A DNA stretch of 64,000 nucleotides. Source: Brugia malayi. Taxonomy: Eukaryota > Nematoda > Chromadorea > Rhabditida > Onchocercidae. Positions 34,133-45,808 of the stretch are shown here, one piece after another. Each line of letters begins with the position of its first letter. Within the stretch, counting starts at the first letter, position 1. The translations under genes and the position numbers were made by a program. The stretch is taken from NCBI RefSeq assembly GCF_000002995.4, contig NW_025062477.1, forward strand, positions 3,940,649-4,004,648. Reading direction: 5' to 3'. A model generated the notes under the pieces. That model was not told the origin of the DNA. It made no database searches and saw only the letters and a program-made list of their open reading frames with translations.

Positions 34133-36806
34133 ATGGCTAGTCCAAGGACGCGACGTGTTATTCAAGACATTCGAGCTGTTCCTGGAAATAACGTTAGGTT
34201 TTTTTAAGTTTTTAGGAGTAAAAAGTCTGTTCAGTTCTTGCTATTTAGTCTTGAATCAGTTTTCTTTGTCATGTATGTTATTTTATTAGATCTGCTTTGA
34301 ATGTGGCGCTAGTAATCCTCAATGGGCCAGTGTAACGTATGGGATTTGGTTATGTTTGGACTGTTCTGGTTTGCATCGTGGTTTAGGTGTACACGTCAGG
34401 TTGTTTTTGCTCATACTTTTTTGTCGAAAATAATTTTGTCTTATTTATTTATGTTTAAACTTTATTTAAACCTCTTGTATTGATAGTCGTATGGTAATAT
34501 AAACAAAAATATCTTTGTTTTAGTTTTGTGCGATCCACAACAATGGATAAGTGGAAGGATAATGAGCTGAACAAAATGAAAGTTGGAGGCAATACAAAAG
34601 CATTAGAATTTTTAAAAAGTCAATCAGATTATCGATCAAACTGGTCTCTTCGAGAAAAATATAATTCAAGAGCTGCTGCTCTTTTAAGAGATAAGGCATG
34701 ATTTTTAACTATTTGTCACACCAAGTTAAATAAACATTCGAAAATATACTTTCACAGAAACTTTAATCTTCCTATTTTCAGGTGTTAACAGAATCAGAAG
34801 GCCGTGAATGGTCAGCTGAAACGTCACCAGCGAAAAATTATACTCCGAACAATTCGTTAAATCCATCCCATTCCCAAATCAGTGGAAACAGCAGTTCAAA
34901 TAGTTTATCAGCTTATTATGGAGGAAACACAACTCAGATTGGAAATGATTCATATCATTCTGATTATAATAATTCGTACTTACTTATTTTCTTATTTTAA
35001 ATCGATTTATATCTTTGTATCTTTAAGATTTACCATTTCCTGTAGATCTACATTATTGTCTCTACTTCACTGCAGCTACATTGCAGTTCAAACTATATTT
35101 CTTTCTGTGATTGAGTTTTCTAATGATCTTAAAGGCACTTACGTTCTAGTTGTGTATTTCTTACGATTTTTTATTCTCGAAAAAATAATTTTATTAAAAA
35201 TTTTAGTGGAAGTCGCTATCAAGGTTTTGGCAACGTATTGATGAATAATACCGATTCATCCAATGAATTGCTGTCTGGTGCTTTGTCATCTCTTTCTGTA
35301 GTAAGTTTTAATAACTTATTGCAATTCATTTTATTTACCGCTGTAAAAAATTTGCGGAATTTGGGATTAGATATTGCAGATAAATAATTCTCAACTATTT
35401 TTTTAGGGTTGGAATATGCTAAGTAAGGGGGCTACAACCGCTGCTATGTATGCCAAAGATATCAGCTCACAAGCAACAGCTAAAGCTACTGAACTCAGTG
35501 GAAGCGTTAGTAATCTAATCCTGCTAAATTTTTATGAATTTAAGCAAAACTACCACACGAGGAATTTTCATATAACTTAAGTGTGATCTAAATTATCTTA
35601 TTTAACGTTACGGGAATTTAGGTTCGAGATGGGTCATTATTAAATAAACCAGCTTTGGGAAATTTAGCGCAGAAAGCCACCGAAATAGGGTCCAGATCAT
35701 GGATGGGAATATCAAATTTTATCAAAAGTCCATCTCTACAAGGTTTCGTTGTACCAGGAAAAAGGTTAGCAGTTATTATTGTTCTTTATCCTAAAAATTA
35801 TTTGCTGTGTAGAAATTTTTACTTCCAGAAAACTTTTACTATCGATGAACAGTTATGACGTTTTTTGTAATCATTAAATAACACAAGGGTTTAGATTTTT
35901 GCGTAGAAATCAAGTCACTGAGACTTCATTTCATTTTTAGCGATTATGAAGACTTAGCTACACCAGAAAATCAAGAGAGTAGATTATTTGAGGAACAATC
36001 AAGCAATTACCAAACATGCAAGTGAGTACTTTTTATTTTATAACAAAGCTCGCGAATATGAGGTTACACGAAAATTATTTATGCATCTCATAATAGTCAC
36101 CTCATAATCATCAGAATATATTTGAAGTATTTTAGAAATAATTCAGTTCAATGTAACTCTCCAAAACCTTCAGTCTTATCTGATTTTTTCAATTACGGTT
36201 AGTCTTTCTTCTAATTTTTTTTTCTTTATAAAAGGTATGAACATTTTGCATTCCGTTTTGCACACCAGTCCCGTAAAACTTTCAAAAGTAAATCAGATAA
36301 CTCAGAATAAAACGATAGGTGAACAGAGTAATCTATTTTAAGCCATGTTTTTAAATGTGGCAAGTAGATTCTTAGAAGTTATCTTTTCTCATGGATTGCT
36401 TACATTGCTATATTTGGTAATCCCATGTATAGGCAGTTCAGTTCAATTAAATTCGGCAACAGATCTGAAACAATCTAGCAACAAAACATCAACAAGAGCG
36501 AAAAGAGAAGTTTGTATTCCTATTTTTGCAAAACTTCATTAAATGAAAAGTATTAATGCTGGCCATTATTTCTCTTATAAAAAATTACTGATTGTCATTG
36601 TTTATCGTATAAAAATGTTAATGGTTATTTAATTTTACATTTTCCCATAATAACACTCATTCTAGAAAACGCCCCCACTAATTGATTTCTCTTTGGATGA
36701 TAATAAAATGGCTCGCGTGCAGGAAAATCCAACCACAATAGGCAGCAAGAAAGCAGAGTCAAAAAAGGATTGGGACGATGATGCATGGGAATTGTTAAAT
36801 CAATAA
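34133..36806 (+). CDS. ARFGAP1: ARFGAP1 homologue, 11 exons, 410 aa
   Basis: GTPase-activating protein for ARF1 on Golgi membranes, acting in COPI coat cycling. Exons: 34133-34192, 34290-34399, 34524-34695, 34782-34975, 35207-35300, 35407-35505, 35622-35764, 35941-36021, 36136-36197, 36433-36509, 36666-36806; phases agree. The start [13 protein letters not shown] matches the family. The zinc finger is [19 protein letters not shown] then [14 protein letters not shown], with the four cysteines and the catalytic arginine in HRG. The catalytic domain continues TTMDKWKD and [13 protein letters not shown]. Exons 5-7 encode a region like the curvature-sensing amphipathic helices ([39 protein letters not shown]). 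The C-terminus [14 protein letters not shown] is a tryptophan/acidic motif of the type bound by coatomer. The third intron starts with GC instead of GT. Confidence 0.94.
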
Positions 36807-37029
36807 ATTGATTTTTGAAAGTGGTTCCAGAACTGTTTAAAAAGATTTTCAGAGGAAGGAAAAATCTCTTATTTAAACAAAAACAGTTACATAATTTTAC
36901 GGAAACGAGTACTTTATGCAGTTTTGAACAATCTATAAGTATGACATTCTTTTGAGATTGCAGGAACATGGGTGTGAATTTTATTTACTTTTTAAACATT
37001 TTAGATAAATATTTCTTTTTGTTTCCTGA

Positions 37030-37098
37030 ACTTCTCTCCCTCTTCCCCTTCCCTCACTCCCCCCCTCTTCCCTCCTTCCCCTCTCTCCTCTCTCTTAA
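37030..37098. repeat. C/T-only tract
   Basis: Nearly pure pyrimidine run of about 70 bases (CTCTCCCTCTTCCCCTTCCC and similar) followed by an A run. Such mirror-like tracts can form triplex DNA. It lies about 225 bases past the ARFGAP1 stop. Confidence 0.8.
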
Positions 37099-38408
37099 AA
37101 AAAAAAAATACTGTGGAATCGTTTCATATCAGTATGTATGCTTATTATTTATTTAGAAGCCCTTTTTTAAATGATCAGTTTAGTACTTATTGGAATTGGA
37201 ACAAAGAGGTTCACTTTTCAGTACTTGTATTTATTATATTTTTATTACAATATTCTTGATATTCTTGAGTGGGGTTAACGTAATACTTCCGTGCGATATG
37301 CAGTTGAGCAGTAACTGGAAGTTAGGGCTACAAATCGGCTGATAATTCTTTTAATTTATTATTTCAATTGTGTCAAATGTTTCTAGCTTATATGTTGTAA
37401 ATGAATGATTTCGTGGCTTAATTTTTTTGCATGCTTTGCATTCTATTTTTAATTTCGATATTTTAGCATTCTTCATATTCTTTTTTCCTAAATTCTTAAA
37501 ATTTTTCTATAATACGAAATACTGTAGATTCATGTCATTCTTCATGGGAAGGAAAAAAGAAATTCATGAAAAATTATGAATGAAATGTTTCTGTTGTTTC
37601 ACATTACACGTGCGCTGGTTTCTCTCTCGTTTATCTGTGATGTGTGTTGTCGGTTCTTTGGTCATAGCTGGTCATTTTGCTGGTCATTTGATGTATTCTG
37701 TACTGATTCTTTCTAAATGATAAAGATCATCTATTTGCTGACTTTATCGTTATCACACTGGCAAAGAATTCAGAATCCTTTATACTTGGACATATTCGTA
37801 TTTATTTTTAAGTATTCGTTATTTTATGCTGGCGTATTCGATCTTTTCGGTCATTGTCGCATTTAGATTGACGTGTTGCACTGTGACCACGTCATTGACT
37901 TCTTAAACGTTTTTCTGAAAAAATAATTTATAGTAAGGCGAAGTGATTTATGAGATATTTCGCATCTCAACAGTGCATTCTGTATGATACAGGTGGACAT
38001 TAGCATTGCTCTTCACTTTCACATTGCTGTTTTGCTTAGAAGATGAATCATTTGTGTTAAAATTAATTTTTTTTTTAAACTAAACTTTCAAAAAACCTTT
38101 AAGCCGATTTTTTTTAAACTTTAAAATGAAGATTTCAGTTGGAATTATTGTATTAAAAATAATGTGTAAGCTTAAAGTGTTGTTTTGATAAGAGATCGAG
38201 AAAGCATCATTAATGATAATATGCAATGATTAGAGAAATATTTGCAGAATTGGTATGAAGTTCTTAAAAAAGCTAAAATTTTCAAATCTCAATTGAATTA
38301 TACATAAAACAAGTTTTAAATAACGAGAAAGTTCTGATACAGATAGAAATCTTAGGAAATTGTGTGTGATGGCTACTTTATTATGTGGTCATTGTTCCTC
38401 GTTTCCTA

Positions 38409-38439
<31 letters not shown>

Positions 38440-38458
38440 GAGAGAGAGAGAGAGAGAG
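38409..38458. repeat. (AG)n microsatellite
   Basis: About 50 bases of AG dinucleotide with one interruption (AGTGAG). Confidence 0.95.
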
Positions 38459-38989
38459 GTATGTGTTAAAAGTGGTCAAAAAGAGAAATAACCAATACAT
38501 AATCTTTCACTATGACCTTATAACTACGAGATCCGCTTATATACCCGAAAATGTTTTATAACAATAAAAAATATATATAATCTTACAGACTTAGTTTGAT
38601 TATATAACTATTAAAAATATATTTTATTGCATTGCAAACGTCATCTTATGAGAATATGTGACCACTCAAAGATTTACTTTAACAATAATAATATAAGTAA
38701 TTTGGAAAATGGTCGAGAAAAAAAAAAAAAAAAAACAGAAAGCAAAAAAATCATTGTTTTTGATTTCATATGAAATAATAATTTCATATATGTACTTCTT
38801 TGACTTAAAATAATATCAATACAAACATAACTCTCTATCAATTTATATAATAAATCTGATGTAAGTGATAATGTCATGATGATGTTACATGATTATCATA
38901 AAAATTTCTGCACCATAAATTGAAAATTTACTTGGAATTTTTCCGATTTAAAATTTTTTCTTCCATTGACTGAATTTGTAAATTGACAT

Positions 38990-40160
38990 TAAACTAGGAA
39001 ATAAGTACTAGTAATATCAAATTTCATTTTAATTAAGTGTTAAAACTATTAAAAAATAGCAATTCATTAAAAAAAAAATTGATTAATTTATATGCATTAC
39101 ATGGGTACATATACGGTGTGATCATTTTACAACTTAAATAATAAAACAGACTTTAATAATTAAGTTTTTTGAAAAATATTAAAGTAGCGAAAAAAAATTT
39201 TAATGTAGATTTAATTCATTTTTGCAAATAAATTAATTTTTATTACAAATTTAAATATCGAATTTTTTGATAAACCAATAATTTGGAAGGGTTTGTGCAT
39301 ATTAAACTGGGAAAAAGTCTTACTAATACAAAAATTTTAATTTAATTAAGTGTTAAAATTTAATTAAATGGTATTAAAAAATAGTTCACTAAAAAAAAAT
39401 AGATATTTTTTAAAAATATTTTCTAAAAATAGACAATTGATTATTTAGTTTGCATTTGTTGGGTGCTGGTCATCTACGATTTGATCACTTCGCAGCAAAA
39501 AAAATAAAATAAACTTCAAAAAAAAGCTTAATTATTAAGGTTATAACATTAATTCAGTAGCGAAATTAATCAAATTATTATTTAGTCATGGTTCTAATTT
39601 ATTTTTACAAATAAAACAAATTTTAAATTAAAATTCGATGTGGTCATTTTTCAACTTGAAGAATTAATTAAACTTTAATAATTGAGTTTTTAGCACTATT
39701 TGTGTCGCGAAATTAATTAAATTTTTAAATATTCACAGTTTCAAATCACATCTGCAATTAAAATTAATTTTTATTTGAAATTTTGAATTTGATTATTGAA
39801 TAAATCTTGCAATTTGTAAGAGTTTTTGTATATAGAACGAAGAAATAAGTTCTGGTATTATCAAATTTTATTTTTATTAAGTTTTTAAACTACTAAAAAA
39901 TATAATTTAATTAGAAAAAAGACGTATTTGGAACTTAACTGATTATTTTCTATGTTCTGTATGGGCACTGGTCACATTCGGTGTGGTCATTTTTCAACTT
40001 AAATACTAAATTAAACTCTAATAATTAAGTTTCCAACACTATTTGTGTCGCGAAATTAACTAAATTTTAAGGTAATCATAGTTTTAGATCATTTTTAATA
40101 TTTCAAACTTAAATTTCGATTATTGACAAAATGCTGCAATTTGTATTTTAAGGACAATTC
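38990..40160. repeat. Field of diverged repeats
   Basis: At least three blocks repeat the order: AGGAAATAAGT-like start, ATTAAGTGTTAAAACTATTA AAAAATA, TGTGATCATTTT or GTGGTCATTTTTCAACTTAA, CTTTAATAATTAAGTTTT, then TGTGTCGCGAAATTAA. Block starts fall near 38994, 39304 and 39836. The copies are well diverged and of unequal length, so this is an old local duplication or satellite remnant rather than a clean array. Confidence 0.6.
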
Positions 40161-40781
40161 AGTTTTTCCGATTTCATGATTTCATTTGGAGTAAAATAAT
40201 AACCAGTACATATTGTATTATCATGTATTTCACCTAACAGAGTTTTTGAGTGCTTAACTTTATTTACTGATTGCAGCGGAGTCTTTTTCTTTTTTTGGTT
40301 ATACTACAGGAGCACTTTATTCCTTTTCAGGTCGACAGATCGGTGAAATTGTCCTCAATTTCTAGCAGATTAACTGCGCTGAAGTTCTCATCTTTGTTAG
40401 TCTGCTGACAACATCGCTCCCCTGAGATCATATATGCAAATTTTGCTGGAATGGTGGAATTCACCCATCAATACGTACAGAAATCCCGAAGAAGTCAACA
40501 TATATTCTATTCCCTCTCTCTCTTGGGGCGGTCTTGTCTGACTGACACAAAAGCCACTCCAGCATGACGTGACAAATCACTCATTGCTTAGTCTGATGCA
40601 ATACACTAGTAGTATAGTTAGTGTTTCGGAAGAAGACAAATTCATCCATGAATCGACCTGCTTGCGTGCAGAACGAAAAGTATTACTGTATGCGATCAGA
40701 AAACGGAAGAAGACTGCTTGGCATCTTTGTGTGCATTGACAGGGAGAGCAGTGTAAGAAGGAGGAGGGCGACCATTGTAGT

Positions 40782-40971
40782 TGTCTTCGTTCGGGCAGTT
40801 CTGCCCAGTAAGTCCCTATTGTCTTCGTTCGGGCAGTTCTGCCCAGTAAGTCCCTATTGTCTTCGTTCGGGCAGTTCTGCCCAGTAAGTCCCTATTGTCT
40901 TCGTTCGGGCAGTTCTGCCCAGTAAGTCCCTATTGTCTTCGTTCGGGCAGTTCTGCCCAATAAGTCCCTAT
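40782..40971. repeat. 38-bp GC-rich minisatellite, 5 copies, with internal palindrome
   Basis: Units start at 40782, 40820, 40858, 40896 and 40934. Each contains the inverted repeat GGGCAGTTCTGCCC, with the last copy altered at one base next to it. The array is the most GC-rich block in the window. Confidence 0.95.
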
Positions 40972-42489
40972 TTATCTTCACCCTATTTTCCTTTCCCAGA
41001 CTTCCTTAGTTATAATTAATTGTTTGCTTATCGGCGGGGTGGTATTACTGTTGGGATTTTCGGGATTCTTTTCAGTTTGGAATTAATGATATTCGTTTGT
41101 TAGTATGTAGAGAGGATAAACAATGATACTTTGAAATTTTTTAGGTAATACGTTGTGTTTAATAGGTAAATTTTTTTTATTAGTCAAGCTGGAAGTCTTC
41201 TTGTTGCTTGATATTTGCTATTTTGTCATTGTGAGTAATTGTGACATTTTTTAAAGCTTTTAATATGATTTGTCAGAAATGTCCCTTCAACTTTTGCTTT
41301 TTATTTAAACTAATAGTATGTGTATATGAAGCATATAGAATATAAGTTTCAATTTGAAATTAGTTGCGTTTTCATTCATTTAATATAAATCTATCACTAA
41401 TATAAAATTTCCTGAATTCTTTCAAAGATTTTTTGATGTTTGTTGTTAGTTTTTCCGAATTTCTAACGTAGGCACTTTGCATTAATTTCTCACCTTTATC
41501 TAATACATTCTCAGTTTTCAATCTTACGACCCTTAAGAGAGTGCCATTGAGGATATCGACTATGTATCAATTGGTTTGTTCATTTGTTATCAATTATCAC
41601 TCATTTATTCATTTGTTCCGTTCATTCTTTCATTCTTTTTTTTCAAATTTCTAACAAAATTTTTTAAAATGATTTGATCGGATTTTATTAATTTATGATT
41701 TCTTCGTGACTTTATTACATTGCTCAATGTTTATGTTTACGTAATCATACCATCTTTTTACTTTTTGTAATTTTTTTTTTTTATCATATGCATTTTAGAT
41801 TACGGAATACTTGTTCCCTTCCGTACTCTTCCATTCCTATTGTATTTAAATTCAAAATTTTCCATTAAAAGCAGGCTTCAGCTTTGAATATATTCTTTTA
41901 TTCCAACATTCTTGTAGTTTCCGATGCGCATTTGAGTTTAATACTTTTACATTTCAGTTCACTTGCCGTACCTTTTTTGGAAAGAAGGAATCTCCACCTA
42001 ATAGTCTGAATAGATTCTTCTTCAGAAGTATTTCTGCCTGCGACTGTAACTTCTTAATACGTAGGAAATTGGAATTCGGTTTGAAAGATGGGGATGAATC
42101 CTAAAAGTGTAAGTGTATATTTCAGTATTGAAGGAAGAAAATATTTGAAAGTTTCGAGTCCATTTACATAATAGAAACAAATTAACATTTGATGAAATAA
42201 AATTTCAGTAGAAAAAACTATCACACAGAAAATTCAAAAACCATCACTAGACATCGTTTCTATCACCAATGCACCATAATAAAATATACATATATGCAAC
42301 AGCAATTTCGATTGAATTACAAAACAAGCAATTGAAAAAAAAATCTGCAGGAAATTTAAGAAATTATTTATAGGAATCTTCGATTTCTTTCTATAAGTAA
42401 TTTTTCATAAAATAGAAATGCCAATTAAAAATATAAAAATTTATTTTCAGTTTTTATTTTTAAAAGTTTCCTTTACGACAAGATACAAT

Positions 42490-45400
42490 TCAACAGATAG
42501 ACACACATTCACAATCTTCAAATAAATCACCAATCCTTCGAAGTTGCTCCTTACGTCGTTCCTTGTAATCTTCCAAATAATCTACGAGAAAAAGTTCTTC
42601 GCTTCCTTGCTATAATTAATTCAAAAAGGTAAAAAAAAAAAAATAAAAGTAACTTTTCAATACTTTTTCTGAATAAAATTAAAACTTTTAACACATATTA
42701 ACCTAATTTGGATTACAAAAAGAAAATTTGTTTGAGTTGCTTTTTAAATTAGTTTTGATTTTGACCGAATTGAAATTTGAGTTTTTTAGCTGAATGCGTT
42801 TTGTTCGAAATTATATTGATATCATCAAGGAAAGATAATAGTTACACCGAGAAATCCTATAACAGCGATGTTTACTCTTAACTATTTTATTGATTTTATA
42901 TTTTTTTCATGAGAACAAAGTGACACCATAACTTAGTGTACTTACTAAGTCTAATAAACATGATTTCCTATTTCTAAATCACACATATTTTAATTTCGAT
43001 TCATAAATTCAAAAACAAACACTTTGCATCCACTCGCTTTTCAGGCATTCTGTTGCTGACAATCGAGCTCTATAAATTGAAATATATCCAGTCAAATTTT
43101 GAATTCTACTTTTTGATATGCAAAATTTTGAATCGAAATATTTGTAACCATCCCTATTCTTTCACAAACACTGCCAAATTTAACAATCCTTCTCAATCTC
43201 GTTTTTTTTTTTTCTTTTTTTTTTCTTTTTTTTTTTCATTTTCTTCCAAATCTCTTTTATTCTATTTCATCCATTTGAGATAATTGAAATTACGGAAAAA
43301 TTACAAATACGAATTAGAAATAAGGGAAATTAAATTATAAAAGTGAGACTTAAAGAAAATTAGTGCATTGTGATTCAAAATTTATTTTATTTTAAAAAAA
43401 TAAAAAATGAAACCATTACCCGGCATCGTTGACAATTACAGATTTCAATAATGCAATAATTGGCTGTGAATAAATTCGATAAATTCTTATCTCATCAATT
43501 GTTGAAATATTAGATAAAATTTTTAATCGTATCATTTCATAATATTCATCGTCGAATGGTATTCTACCGGTTGTTAATGTATATAATATAATTCCAAAAC
43601 TCCTATCGGTTAAAAAATTTTTATAAAACAAAAAATCAAGAACCCAAAATTATTTAGAAAACTGAAAAACTGTTTGTGTATCATAGTAATGTGATGTGAT
43701 TTAGAATCACAATAGCTTGGTAAATATTTTTCTGATATATTTTGGTAAACAAATTAGATAGCGTTAATAGGCTGAGGTGATAAGAATTATTATCGATGAT
43801 AATTTGTGTAGAAGTTGATATGAAAGTCGATAACAATTAATTAACTACTAGTTGATTTATATACAGTTAATTTTTTCATCTTCAAAGTTAATTTTATGGA
43901 TGCATATATATGCATAATCATTCAGCTTGAAATAGCATTAGGTTATGATGGCAAATCGATAATTAATATTAATTAATTGATTAATTAATTACCACATATC
44001 TGATTTTATTGTAACTTCATGGTGAGAGATTTGTTCCGGTGAAGCAAAATCAATTGCACCATGATTCCAAACAACTGCTTCTTCATTACAATATCGACTA
44101 GAACCAAAATCGATCACCACAAGTCGTACAATATTACTAATATGCATTAATAAATTCTCCGGCTATAATAAAAATAATGAAAAACAAACAAACAAAAAAA
44201 GAGGAAATTTATTTAATTTTTTAATTCAGTCAAATTTGAAATTTGCATTTTCAATAAAGAAAAAAAAAATCGAATAAGAAGTTATTTGTACCCGAATAGC
44301 AAGATGAGCAATTTGAAAGGAATGAAGATATTCTAATGCTAATAGGAGATCTTTACAGAATCGTTGAATTAATACTTCAGAAATATATCCCAGACGTATT
44401 ATATAGTCTAATAGATGTGGACCATTTAACCTGTTAATATTTGCTAATTATTATAGCACAATGATTAAAGCAAATCATTGATCAGAAAATCATAGGAACA
44501 GATTAGATTAGTCAGAAAATTATGAATGAATTGAATGAAATATTAGATAAATTAGATTACTTTACTTCATTTTCTGATCAAAAAATAAGATAAAAGAAGA
44601 AAAAACAATACTTAGTGGGAAAAATAATCAAAATTATCAATCATTATGAAAAAGAGCTCAAATATACCAATAAAAATGTTTCATATTTAATGTTAAAAAT
44701 CTTTTTTATAAGTCCTCAACGTCAACGAAATGTATTTTATTGAAATATTCCGCTAATTTTCTTAAAACTATTCCATATAACACATTTCTTACTAGCAATA
44801 ACTTTATTTGGTTTTATAGCTAATTAATTGTAACTTTGTCGTTACTGTAACTCATGACAACTGCCCGGGATAATCGTTAAGTTTCTATTGAATAAAAATA
44901 TCTTACCATTGCATAATCATGATTAATTGATTGTTAAGTTTCTATTGAATAAAAATATCATACCATTGCATAATCATGATTAATTGATTGTTAAGTTTCT
45001 ATTGAATAAAAATATCTTACCATTGCATAATCATGATTAATTGATTGTTAAGTTTCTATTGAATAAAAATATCTTACCATTGCATAATCATGATTAATTG
45101 ATTGTTAAGTTTCTATTGAATAAAAATATCTTACCATTGCATAATCATGATTAATTGATTGTTAAGTTTCTATTGAATAAAAATATCTTACCATTGCATA
45201 ATCATGATTAATTGATTGTTAAGTTTCTATTGAATAAAAATATCTTACCATTGCATAATCATGATTAATTGATTGTTAAGTTTCTATTGAATAAAAATAT
45301 CTTACCATTGCATAATCATGATTAATTGATTGTTAAGTTTCTATTGAATAAAAATATCTTACCATTGCATAATCATGATTAATTGATTGTTAAGTTTCTA

Positions 45401-45808
45401 TTGAATAAAAATATCTTACCATTGCATAATCATGATTAATTGATTGTTAAGTTTCTATTGAATAAAAATATCTTACCATTGCATAATCATGATTAATTGA
45501 TTGTTAAGTTTCTATTGAATAAAAATATCTTACCATTGCATAATCATGATTAATTGATTGTTAAGTTTAACAACTCCATGATAAGCAACAATATTACGAT
45601 GTCGAATGCAACGCATAACACTGATTTCACGTTGAATATTTTCCCATTCATTTTCAGTTTGTGTGAATTCACGCATGAAACATTTTGCTGCATACTGTTT
45701 CTTGTCACTTTTACGTATTATTTCTTTCACGTAAGCAAATTTTCCTTTGTATACTATGCGAGCAATGTCATAAATTTTTGAATATGTTGCTTCATCAATA
45801 TAATCTGT
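42490..45808 (-). other. Kinase-domain exons of the Trio-like gene; predicted pseudokinase
   Basis: Within the C-terminal kinase of the Trio-like protein, subdomain II keeps its lysine (YAAKCF) and subdomain III a glutamate (QREISVM). The glycine loop is reduced to VYKGKFAYV, with only the middle glycine. The catalytic loop reads HLAIRPENLL, so the HRD-type aspartate is alanine. DFG is intact (VVIDFGSS), and ASPEQ and [15 protein letters not shown] follow normally. Known Trio/Kalirin kinases have HLDIKPEN here. Loss of the catalytic base with retained fold residues points to a binding or scaffold role rather than phosphotransfer. Confidence 0.75.

Larger units (their letters stand above)
36807..42489. 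other. Gene-poor region between convergent ARFGAP1 and the Trio-like gene
   Basis: About 5.7 kb. It holds a pyrimidine tract (37030-37098), an AG microsatellite (38409-38458), a field of diverged repeats (about 38990-40160), a GC-richer block (about 40280-40980) with a 38-bp minisatellite, and AT-rich spacer. The one sizeable plus-strand frame (40621-40887) runs through the minisatellite and is not convincing. Confidence 0.5.

Noticed and set aside
40621..40887. 88-codon plus-strand frame
   Set aside because: Its second half translates the 38-bp minisatellite, and the first half shows no family features or splice signals.
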